DNA of 31,306 bases from positions 1-31,306 of the forward strand of contig CABPSV020000092.1 in NCBI GenBank assembly GCA_902459845.2. Reading direction: 5' to 3'. This document shows, one piece after another, positions 1 to 8,663 of this stretch (positions are counted from its first letter, which is position 1; each line of letters starts with the position of its first letter). Source of the stretch: Hepatocystis sp. ex Piliocolobus tephrosceles. Lineage: Eukaryota > Apicomplexa > Aconoidasida > Haemosporida > Plasmodiidae. The position numbers and the translations under genes were made by a program. The notes under the pieces were generated by a model. That model was not told where the DNA came from and did no database searches. It was given only the letters and a program-made list of their open reading frames with translations.

Positions 1-2
1 TT

Positions 3-2428
3 TTAAAAAATTATCGTTACATACATATTTTACAATCGGAAAAACTTAATTTGTTACATGGTAATTGTAAAAACATTAAAAATTGTGACATTAAAAGAAT
101 GACGAATCATAGCTATAGTAGTGAAAGTGGTGATAATAGCCACAACAGTAACAACAGTAACAACAATAACAACAGTAACAACAGTAACAACAGTAACAAC
201 AGTAACAACAGTAACAACAGTAACAACAGTAACAACAGTAACAACAGTAACAACAGTAACAACAGTAACAACAGTAACAACAGTAACAACAGTAACAACA
301 GTAACAACAGTAACAACAGTAACAACAGTAACAACAGTAACAACAGTAACAACAGTAACAACAGTAACAACAGTAACAACAGTAACAACAGTAACAACAG
401 TAACAACGTTTGTAATAGTGGAAACAACAAAAAATTGTTGCCACAGAAGGAAAAAAAAAAAAATAAAATTACATATTTTTTTAAAGATTTTTCCATTTTT
501 TCTTTTAATATATTAGCAAAAAGTTTAGTTGATAATAAATATAATAAAAATTGTTCTAATGTCATAAACTGGGAAAATCGCAAAAATTATATTTATAAAA
601 ATATATTAAATAAATTATCAGATATAATATGCTTACAAGAAATAGAAAGGTCATATTATGAAGAGTTAGAAAACAATTTAAAATTATTAAATTATAAAGG
701 ATTATTTTTAAAAAAACAAAAACAAACATGTATGGATGGTATATGTATATTTTATAATACTAAAGTTTTTGATCTATTATTTTTTGACGAAGTTATATAT
801 AATCAATCTGTTGTTTTTAATAAATGGCATGTAGGTTTAATAGTAGCATTGAGAAATATACGTTCAAGGGGGAAAGATGTTGAAGATAGCGAATTAGGGG
901 TAGGTTTTGATAAGTACATACCTAACAGTGGAACAAACGAAGTGAATGAAACATACGAAGTGAACGATATAGTTATAGTTTCTAATACACACTTAATATT
1001 TGACTCGAGTAAAGGGGATATTAAACTATATCAATTATGTTATATGACATATCGCATACTTGTTATGATGCATAGATGTATAGAATATTTAAAAGTTTGT
1101 AACAAAAAAGAAAAACGTATAAAATTGAAAGAAATATCGAATAAAGATAATGTAATAAATAATGCAACGTTTGATATTGTAACAGACGAATCTGTAAAGA
1201 ATAATTATTTGGCTTATAAAAAGATAACCAATGGAGAAATAAATAAAACAAGGAGAAATGGGATAAAGAACACACATACTGGCAAACATACAGAGAAACA
1301 TATGGACACATCTGATAGCAATGACACTATCCTTACACCCAGTATAATTTTTTGTGGCGATTTTAATTTAACGCCAAACAGTATGTTATACTATTATATA
1401 ATTAATAGATATATAAATATAAAAGATATAAATATAACTAAACTATCTGGACAGTATTTAATGTTCGAAAAAAAATTTTATTATGATAGTTTTTTAAATG
1501 GAAAAGAAATTAAAAAAATGTTTAATAATAATATATTACAAGATTTAAGGGCTAAAGAATATAATAATAAGTTTATAGAAAATTTTAAAAAAGAAGCTTT
1601 ATTTTTTTTATTTAAAAATGAAAAAATATTAAAAGAAAAATATTTAAAATATATATTTTGTAAAAAAAAAGGTACGTATTTAACAAACTATAATTCACCC
1701 AGTTCTCTTATTTTTAGTGATGAACAAAATAGTACAGATAATAATATAAACTTCTCACCTTGTAATAAAAATATAAAAAACAAACATATTTTAAATAGAA
1801 AAATGAAGGATAAAAATATGAGTTTTAATGCGGATAGCTTAAATGAGCAAAATGAGCAACAGGAGCAAAAAGAGCAACAGAAGCAAAAAGAGCAACAGGA
1901 GCAAAAAGAGCAACAGGAGCAAAAAGAGCAACAGAAGCAAAAAGAGCAACAGAAGCAAAAAGAAAATGTGACAACTAGTAGTAGTAAAAAAGAAGAGATC
2001 ATGGGTAATCATTTTTTACAAAGTGACCACGACCAGGTGTTGGAAACAACAAAAATGAAAGATCATAATACAGATTCAAATGAATATATACAATCGGTAG
2101 AGAATAATAAAAACGAAGAGGAAGCATTTATTTTATACTATCCTTTATATTTGAAAAGTATATATAATAGTTGTTTTGAAAACACCACACAACAGTCTTG
2201 TTACAAGTATGATGATATAACTGTCTTAAATAATGAAGAAAAACATCTAATGCTAAATAATGTACCATTTACTGTTTTTCATGGGGAACAACAAGGTTGT
2301 GTTGATTATATATTTTATTCGTATAAAAACCTTAAAGTAATGACGATCAAATAAAAAAAAAATCAGTAAAAAATGTATATGCATATGTATATATAAGTGG
2401 ACAGGCAAACAAATGAATGAATAAATAA

Positions 2429-2463
<35 letters not shown>

Positions 2464-2766
2464 GGAAAACATACGAACTGAATAATTATGTTCATAATAG
2501 TTGTTTACATAATTATTATGTTTATAATTGATATATGTGTAATAATATATAAATATATATTTATGCACATATGTACTCATAATATCATATGTTTTTATTC
2601 TTCTTATGCAGAAAGTGTCGTGTACCGATATGCCTTCGTTCGATGAATTAAAAAAACATGGGTGTCTCCCTAATAAGGTACTAGTATATATTTATAAAAA
2701 ATGAAGTCTATGTATGTAGTTGGTTATGTATATATCTGTTCATCCGTTTATCCTTTTGTTCATTTA

Positions 2767-2816
<50 letters not shown>

Positions 2817-2888
2817 CAGAAATTTCCTACTTCTGACCATTTATATTTACACGCTACGTTAGTTAGGAGGAATGATAAAGAAGTTTAA
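3..2888 (+). CDS. CCR4/Angel/nocturnin-like endonuclease/exonuclease/phosphatase (EEP) fold protein, three exons, 5' end uncertain
   Basis: My model is exons 3-2336, 2612-2677 and 2820-2888, all phase 0, with GT/AG borders (GTAATG, GCAG; GTACTA, TTCAG), giving about 822 visible residues. EEP signatures appear in order: FNILA near 503-520, LQEIE at 632-646 (metal-binding Glu), GDFN at 1356-1367, VDYIF near 2305-2320, and SDH in exon 3 (2832-2840). The spacing fits the CCR4-type deadenylase/nocturnin/Angel branch, which degrades RNA 3' ends. The exact substrate is unknown. The frame is open to the left edge; the first in-frame ATG is at 99, so the gene either starts there or is 5'-truncated or spliced upstream. 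Asn/Ser repeats (174-407) and a Gln/Glu/Lys repeat (about 1850-1965) lie outside or between conserved blocks. An internal SDHDQ near 2020 is a decoy in low-complexity sequence. The fold is convincing; the subfamily is inferred. Confidence 0.85.
174..407 (+). repeat. 9-bp coding microsatellite, 26 tandem copies (Ser-Asn-Asn)
   Basis: The unit AGTAACAAC is repeated 26 times without interruption, in frame, and encodes SNN. The flanks hold imperfect copies back to about 143. All three frames on both strands stay open across it, which produces spurious overlapping ORFs (Thr/Val, Leu and Cys/Tyr runs). Near-identical copies suggest recent slippage expansion. Confidence 0.97.
1850..1965 (+). repeat. 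18-bp-period coding repeat (Gln/Glu/Lys-rich)
   Basis: Variants of GAGCAACAGGAGCAAAAA repeat in frame inside the EEP gene and encode EQQEQK / EQQKQK units. The segment lies in a low-complexity insertion between the GDFN block and the C-terminal catalytic blocks. Confidence 0.85.
2769..2816 (+). repeat. 48-nt poly(T) forming the polypyrimidine tract of intron 2 of the EEP gene
   Basis: An unbroken run of T is followed directly by CAG and the last exon. It makes up about a third of the 142-nt intron. Such a run is prone to length change and to sequencing error. Confidence 0.9.
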
Positions 2889-3109
2889 ATAAAACATTAA
2901 TTTTTTTTTTTCTTTTTAATAGTTGTTTTGTACATTTGTACACAAAAAAAAAAAAAAAAATATATTTGTTATAAATAATTTACATGCTTTTTTTTCCTTT
3001 TTTTTTTTTTTTTTTTTTGTTGTAAGTGTATTTGTAATTGTGATTTTCTTTTGCTTAAATTAAAAATGTTAAAAATATATGTTCTATAATTGTTTATTTA
3101 TTTACTTGA

Positions 3110-3144
<35 letters not shown>

Positions 3145-3385
3145 CGTTTTTAAACATAAATATTTATGTGTAAAAAAAAATTCTCATATAATACTCCAAT
3201 TATATGTATTAAAAGATCAATATATAAATATTTGATAATAATAAAAAAGACCCTTTATCAGATCGGTTCACCTGTTTTTTTTTTCTTTTTTTTGTAAAGT
3301 AACTGTGCGTCTTTTAATTATCTGTAGTAACTACATACAACAACAATATTGCTTCTGTTTGTAAACGATGTAAATATGTACATAA

Positions 3386-3416
<31 letters not shown>

Positions 3417-3713
3417 GCCGCTTTTTGAATATAATTATGGTTGAATATGCATAAACTTTTGCTTCGTTCTTTTAGCATTCTAAAGTATAATATAAATGTT
3501 ATTGAATGTTAGTATTTAAGTTAGAGATAGGTTATTGACCTTTGTGTTTAATTATGTATTTTGGTATTATTCCCCCCATTTTTTTTTTTGGAGCTATATT
3601 TTTGATTATTATTTGGTATTATTTTTTTTTTTTGCTATAGATCACGATCACTTTTTTACTACCTTTTTTTTTTTATGGGCTTAATAAAATCGTGTTTTGT
3701 GATAAATATAAAA
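2889..3713. other. Convergent intergenic region (3' flanks)
   Basis: It lies between the 3' ends of the EEP gene (+) and the small minus-strand gene. It holds T-rich and A-rich runs, a (TTA)n tract around 3115-3144 and a (TA)n tract at 3391-3416. I see no convincing gene. A minus-strand frame of roughly 55 codons starting near 3480 passes through the (TA)n tract and was not accepted. Confidence 0.6.
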
Positions 3714-4334
3714 CTATGATCGATAACTTATTAAATATTGATTAATTTGTTTTTCACATTTTTGCATATATAATAAATTTGAATATTCTAAATTAATTAA
3801 GGATGAAGAATAAAAAAATTCTTCCTCATCTTGTTCATCTTGCTCCTTATTTATATCTGTTATATTTTTAGTGTCAGATTGAGTACTATAAGAAATATTG
3901 TCGTACTGTTTATTAATTAAATTTAATTTTTGTTTTTCTTTATCCTGTTGTTCTACATCTTCCGTTTGTTTTACATCTAATATTTGTTCTAGCTGTAGTT
4001 CTTTCGGCAGTTTTTTTTTTTTTTCTTTTAATATAAGAAAATCAGTGTAATGGAATGTATTATAATATGTATAACATGGAGGTAAGCTTTTAATAAAATC
4101 GTATAACATCGTTCTAAGTTGTCCAATATTATTATATATAACATTTGATAAAGCGATTACTTCATTTTTTTCTTCTTTTAAATCGATGAATAGACTATCG
4201 TCTAACTCTTCATCATTGTTTAATGGTGACAGACGGTGTAAAACGTCTTCCACATTTTGTAAAATTTCCGATAGCTTTGAACAAACCGTATCCAGGATGT
4301 TAAAGTTAGCAATTAATGCTTTATCACCGGACAT
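3714..4334 (-). CDS. Small predicted helical protein, 206 aa, function not recognised (weak Mediator subunit 11 resemblance)
   Basis: Single exon, starting MSGDKALIANF and ending ISYRS. The first 90 residues read as two amphipathic helices (about 8-40 with LSEILQNVEDVLHRLSPL, and 52-85). A linker rich in Lys, Gln, Asp and Glu (about 105-175) follows, then a last helix (about 178-204, LEYSNLLYMQKCEKQINQYL). There is no signal peptide or membrane segment. The layout of paired helices, an ILQN block, a linker and a C-terminal helix recalls Mediator subunit MED11, an RNA polymerase II coactivator part, but that is pattern resemblance only. The gene is divergent from the TrpC-like gene, with 577 bp between the two starts, so the two may share a promoter region. 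The ORF and its composition support a real gene; the function is open. Confidence 0.8.
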   Translation of the reverse strand: MSGDKALIANFNILDTVCSKLSEILQNVEDVLHRLSPLNNDEELDDSLFIDLKEEKNEVIALSNVIYNNIGQLRTMLYDFIKSLPPCYTYYNTFHYTDFLILKEKKKKLPKELQLEQILDVKQTEDVEQQDKEKQKLNLINKQYDNISYSTQSDTKNITDINKEQDEQDEEEFFYSSSLINLEYSNLLYMQKCEKQINQYLISYRS

Positions 4335-4785
4335 TTAAAAAAAAAAAATAAAAAAAATAGCAGAAAAAAAAATATAAAATAAATGAGAAAAAAAAAATGG
4401 AAAAAAAAAATGGAAAAAAAAAATGGAAAAAAAATGTTTATTTATATACTAAATGTTTAAAAGAAAAAAAAAATATGGTCACATATAAAAGATTATACGA
4501 AACGGGAAAAAAAATAAAAAGGGTCATATCAGCCAACTAAGAAATTATAATAAAATAAGAGTTCGAAGTTATAAAACAAAAAAAAAAAAATGATAAAAAT
4601 GAGAGAAAACGCGGAGTTAATATATATATTTACATGTTTTTGGAAAAAACGTATAGAGAACAAAAAAAAAAAAAAAAAACAAAATAGTTATTTAAAATGG
4701 GAAATATTAAAATATAAATTTTGAAAATGAAAATGTTTTTTAATTTTTTTTTTTTTCAATAAAGGTGGGGGGGGGCACATAATCA

Positions 4786-4816
<31 letters not shown>

Positions 4817-4911
4817 TATTTTTTTAATATAAAAGAAAAGCTTACTCAGTTACTTGAATTGGAATAAAAACAAAACGAATTTGCAAAAAAAAAAAAAAAA
4901 AAAAAAAAAAA
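4335..4911. promoter_or_regulatory. Divergent intergenic region, probable bidirectional promoter
   Basis: It separates two genes transcribed away from each other. It contains repeated AAAAAAAAATGG units (about 4386-4435), many poly(A) runs including one right before the TrpC-like ATG, a (TA)n tract at 4794-4819, and an isolated run of nine G at 4767-4775. Promoter function is inferred from gene orientation; no core element can be named. Confidence 0.45.
4794..4819. repeat. (TA)n microsatellite
   Basis: Plain alternating A/T run upstream of the TrpC-like gene, inside the divergent intergenic region. Confidence 0.9.
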
Positions 4912-7101
4912 ATGCTGTTACAAGCGCTACTATTACTTTTTACTGTCGAAACAACAAAATGGACATACAGTATGAAACATACAAGAACTAATAACATTTT
5001 CAGCAAACACAACATATTAAATTGTACTAATTATAACTTAAAAATGTATAATGCAAAAACATATTTTATAAAAAGTTATAAAAATAATAAGAGACAAATA
5101 TGTGATGAAAATTTAAAAAAAAAAAAAAAAATAACTATCCCAAAAAGATATATACGAGTTTATGGTAGAGATTATAGAAACCCCTATTTGGCTTATGAAT
5201 ATATAAATAAAATAATTGAAAATAAAAAATATGAAGTAAGTAAATTATTAGAAGAAAATTGTGATGAAAATAATCCATTACAAATACAAATGAAATACTT
5301 ACAACATACAATAAACAATAAATTGTCAGAAAAATTAAAAAGAAATAGTCCTGATGAAAAACATAGACTATCACTAGTTGCAGATATTAAAAGAAAGATT
5401 TTTTGTAATATTAATAAGGGAGATAAACAAAATGGCAATGAAAAAGATGGCAATGAAATGAGTGATACATATATTAGTAAAGACGTAAAAAATAGCACAA
5501 CTGTTAGTAGAGACAAAAAATCTGATATTATACAAAGTGATTTTTTAAATTTAGTAAATCCAGGAGAAGTAAGCCTAATACTATACGAAACCGGTTTCGA
5601 TGTATTAATTATAAATATCGATAATATGTCAAGTCATGGTAATTTAAATGACCTAACTGAAGTTATAAAAAGTACTAGAAGTATACCTAGAAATATTAGA
5701 CCAGCAGTAGTAGTAGAAGATGTTATAATACATCCTATTCAAATTGCATTAGCTGTTGAAAATAAAGCAGATGGTGTAATTTTGAATATGTTATATATAA
5801 AAGATCAATTAGAAGAAATGTTAAATTATTGTGTTAATTTAGGTACTCAAGCAATAGTAGAAGTACATGATTATAATGATATATTTTATGCTACACAATG
5901 TGGCACATATATACTTATGGTTAATGAATTTGATTTTTTAAATAATAAATATGAATATAATCATGCATTAAAAGCTATAAGTTATACTATACCTGAATTA
6001 ATAACAATTGTAAAAACTAATACAAAGGATTTTAATTATGTTGAAAAATTAGGATGTTTAGGATATGATAGTATATGTTTAGATAAAAAATTAATAGATG
6101 ATGATTTGCCACAATTTGTTCAAGCATGTAAAAATTGGAATGCACCACATAAAACATTATTATATTTAAATAAAAATAATTATTTTAAAGAATTTTTAAC
6201 TTATACAAAAAAAAAGGATTCAGAAGAAAATCATAAAGAAATAACAGACAGGTTAAAAAGTATGTATGACAATAAAAACATAACAAATAAATACTCTGAA
6301 AAACTTTTGAAAGATTATGAGAAAGATTATATTAATGTGGATGAAGGGTATACAAATAGTAATGTAAAAAGTTTATCAGGTCACATGGACAGTCAGGATG
6401 ATAAGGTAGAAAACAAATCAAGTAACACTTCCAAAACCACAGATACAAATTTATTAAATAGTACAGAAAAACAAATAGTTGAAAATTTTCAAAAACAAAA
6501 AAAAAAAGAAATAATGTTTTTAAATGAAATGAAAGATATTATAAAAGAAGTAGACAAAGAATGTAAAAATTATGATTTGTTATCTGATAATGATGAAAAT
6601 AAAGCAAAAGAAGAAAAGTTAGAATCTTTGTTTGAAAATTTTACGAAATTAGATAAAAATTTTTTAAAAAGTTTTTTTTCAGATGAGGAAATCCATAATA
6701 TTGAAAACACTATTAAAAGTACGGTACAACAGAAAAAAAAAATACAAAGTGGTGAATTAAATATTAATGATAAAAGTTTAAATAAAAGTATGAGTTCTTT
6801 TACAGATAATCCAATGAATAATTTCGATATAAACGAAGTAACAAAAGAATTTTTTAATTCAACGAGTTCGGAAAATGGTACTGCCACTGTTAGTGGTACT
6901 GCCACTGTTAGTGGTAGTGGTAGTAGTGGTAGTAGTAGTAGTGGTAGTAGTGGTAGTAATGGTAGTAGTGGTAGTAGTGGTAGTAGTGGTAGTAGTGGTA
7001 GTAGTGATAGTAGTAGTAGTAGTAGTAGTAGTGGTACTGCTGTTGATGATAGCAATATACCATCAGACGAGTCACCTTCAAGAGGTATAAATTCGGATTA
7101 A
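4912..7101 (+). CDS. Indole-3-glycerol-phosphate-synthase (TrpC)-like barrel protein, probably apicoplast-targeted and catalytically altered, 729 aa
   Basis: Residues 1-20 begin with a hydrophobic stretch (MLLQALLLLF), followed to about 80 by Lys/Asn-rich, acid-poor sequence, the usual look of a bipartite apicoplast leader. Residues about 90-410 follow the IGPS family: SLVADIKRK (154-162), RPAVVVEDVIIHP (263-275), QAIVEVHD (313-320), LMVNEFDF (335-342) and a late block GCLGYDSICLD (381-391). Against IGPS catalysis, the family EIK glutamate is Asp158 with Lys160 kept, the lysine of the RKDF motif is Glu269, the VEVHD glutamate (317) and a late Asn (338) are kept, and the ESG phosphate motif is not visible (KTNTKD at 368-373). 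Tryptophan synthesis is absent from Plasmodium, so a non-IGPS role is likely. The C-terminal third is charged, then Ser/Gly-rich (about 655-715). Fold well supported; reaction unknown. Confidence 0.85.
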   Translation: MLLQALLLLFTVETTKWTYSMKHTRTNNIFSKHNILNCTNYNLKMYNAKTYFIKSYKNNKRQICDENLKKKKKITIPKRYIRVYGRDYRNPYLAYEYINKIIENKKYEVSKLLEENCDENNPLQIQMKYLQHTINNKLSEKLKRNSPDEKHRLSLVADIKRKIFCNINKGDKQNGNEKDGNEMSDTYISKDVKNSTTVSRDKKSDIIQSDFLNLVNPGEVSLILYETGFDVLIINIDNMSSHGNLNDLTEVIKSTRSIPRNIRPAVVVEDVIIHPIQIALAVENKADGVILNMLYIKDQLEEMLNYCVNLGTQAIVEVHDYNDIFYATQCGTYILMVNEFDFLNNKYEYNHALKAISYTIPELITIVKTNTKDFNYVEKLGCLGYDSICLDKKLIDDDLPQFVQACKNWNAPHKTLLYLNKNNYFKEFLTYTKKKDSEENHKEITDRLKSMYDNKNITNKYSEKLLKDYEKDYINVDEGYTNSNVKSLSGHMDSQDDKVENKSSNTSKTTDTNLLNSTEKQIVENFQKQKKKEIMFLNEMKDIIKEVDKECKNYDLLSDNDENKAKEEKLESLFENFTKLDKNFLKSFFSDEEIHNIENTIKSTVQQKKKIQSGELNINDKSLNKSMSSFTDNPMNNFDINEVTKEFFNSTSSENGTATVSGTATVSGSGSSGSSSSGSSGSNGSSGSSGSSGSSGSSDSSSSSSSSGTAVDDSNIPSDESPSRGINSD
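6890..7038 (+). repeat. GGTAGTAGT-type coding repeat (Gly-Ser tail of the TrpC-like protein)
   Basis: Repeated GGTAGT and AGT triplets, preceded by two copies of an 18-bp unit encoding GTATVS. This gives a Ser/Gly tail near the C-terminus, outside the conserved barrel. Confidence 0.9.
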
Positions 7102-7228
7102 TAAAATGTATTATCCTTTTATTTTACCCATACAATTATTTACCATATTAAGCCAAAATTATGTTGTTGCTTTTTTTTTTTTTTTTTTTTTTTTTTTTTG
7201 TCCTAGTATGTATGCAAAAATATGTAAT

Positions 7229-7532
7229 TTATATTTTTACCTTGCTTATTGTCTTATTTATAGTCTCAATTTTTTTTATTACATTATATTGTTTCGTACT
7301 TCTTTTGATTTGCATTATATATGATCTGCATTTGCATTTGATCTGCATTGTATTTGATCTGCATTGTATGTGTTTTTTTTTTTTTATAAAACATTTTAAA
7401 GTCTTTTTTTTTTTTTTTTTTTTGTTATAGCTTGTATAACTTAAGTTTTCCACAACATTTGTTATTATTATTTTTAATTGAGGTTTACCTGTCTTCCATT
7501 TTACCTCCAGTGTCACATTTATTCACAACCAT
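7229..7532 (-). other. Possible two-exon small gene or ncRNA in a GC-elevated island
   Basis: On the minus strand an ATG at 7532 opens 14 codons plus AG, ending at 7489 in a strong donor (AG|GTAAAC). A possible acceptor (ATGCAG) before 7325 would join in phase to a 32-codon frame ending at 7229, making a 46-residue basic peptide. The same acceptor word occurs three times in this stretch, so the junction is ambiguous. A non-coding RNA would explain the GC island equally well. Confidence 0.15.
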
Positions 7533-7741
7533 TTGAGGCGGTTACTTCTGTTTAATTTAGTTCAATATAAAAAATTAACTAACTATAACTAATTCGTTTT
7601 TTTTATTTTTTTTTTGTTTCTTTTTTTTACTTATAAATGGACGATTAAAAAAATGCACCTTTTTGCTTTAAGCTTTTATTATTATTCAAAGAGTAAGCGT
7701 CATGCAATATATGTACATATACACGTATATAACAATACCAT

Positions 7742-7744
<3 letters not shown>

Positions 7745-7780
<36 letters not shown>
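7745..7780. repeat. (TA)n microsatellite
   Basis: Plain alternating A/T run in the intergenic region upstream of GEX1, followed by AATA-type repeats to about 7801. Confidence 0.9.
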
Positions 7781-7785
<5 letters not shown>

Positions 7786-8410
7786 AAATAAATAAATAAA
7801 TGAGCAATCTATTTAAAAAAATATTTAATAAAAATTAGTTCTACTATATTTAACATTTGTAGAAATCTAAAAATGCCTAATTTTACTATTTTATAGTTCA
7901 AATGAGTAATCAGAACAAACACTATTTTTATTTAAAATTTGTTATTTAAAAAAAAAAAAAAAATTGAATAAATAGGGAAAAACTGAAAAAAAAAATGGAA
8001 AAACGAGGAAAACATGAAAAAACGCAAAAACAACAAATAAGTGAATATGTGAATGCAAATAACATATAGTTTTTAAAACAATAGTTTAAATTAGTATATG
8101 TTTTAATAGCACATTGTTCAAAACGTATTTGTCATGTGTCTAATTACGGCAAAAAAAAATCAGTGATTTTAAGTTATTTCGTATAATATAATTGCATGTA
8201 TTTATATTTTTTGTGACAATTCAACAGTGTTTTAAATAAAAGTGAAATATAAAAAAAAAAAAAAAAAAAAAAAATGTGTTTTTTATTTAAAAAAAGTACA
8301 TATAAAAAATGATGAAATATAAAAAATGATGTGTTATATACATGCATGTACATACATATGCCACATGCCATATGTCACATACCATATGTACATATATATA
8401 TATAAAAGTA

Positions 8411-8445
8411 TAATTGTCTAAAAAATTATTAAGTGTAGACAATTA
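8411..8445. repeat. Perfect 10-bp inverted repeat, 15-nt spacer
   Basis: TAATTGTCTA (8411-8420) and its exact complement TAGACAATTA (8436-8445) flank a 15-nt A/T-rich loop about 220 bp before the GEX1 start. It could form a hairpin in the leader RNA or be a dyad protein site; neither is shown. Confidence 0.7.
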
Positions 8446-8530
8446 CATTTTTTAAACAATGGATGCTTAAAAAAAACAAATAAATGAAAAATCAAGAACT
8501 TTAATTAAGGAAAAAGAAAAAAAAAAAAAA

Positions 8531-8561
<31 letters not shown>

Positions 8562-8663
8562 GATATATATAGAAGCATTTATACGCATTACATATTACAC
8601 ATATACATTGTATATATATATATATATATCTAATACACATGCAAAAATTCAAACTATGAAACT

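Larger units (their letters stand above)
7102..8663. other. Intergenic region between the TrpC-like gene and GEX1
   Basis: The left part is T-rich 3' flank with poly(T) runs and three loose copies of a TTTGATCTGCATTG unit (about 7319-7370). The middle (about 7440-7560) is clearly less AT-rich than its surroundings and may hold a small gene on the minus strand. A (TA)n tract lies at 7745-7780. The right part, before GEX1, holds the palindrome TACATGCATGTA (8339-8350), a cluster of CATATG/CACATG words (8350-8395) and a 10-bp inverted repeat (8411-8445). Confidence 0.5.

Noticed and set aside
91..583. Long overlapping frames (poly-Leu, poly-Cys/Tyr, poly-Thr/Val) over the Asn/Ser repeat
   Set aside because: They are translations of the 9-bp repeat in other frames. 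The EEP motifs lie in only one frame.
3318..3480. Minus-strand frame of roughly 55 codons beginning MLKERSKSLCIF
   Set aside because: It runs through a (TA)n microsatellite, has no splice support and lies in a convergent 3' flank.
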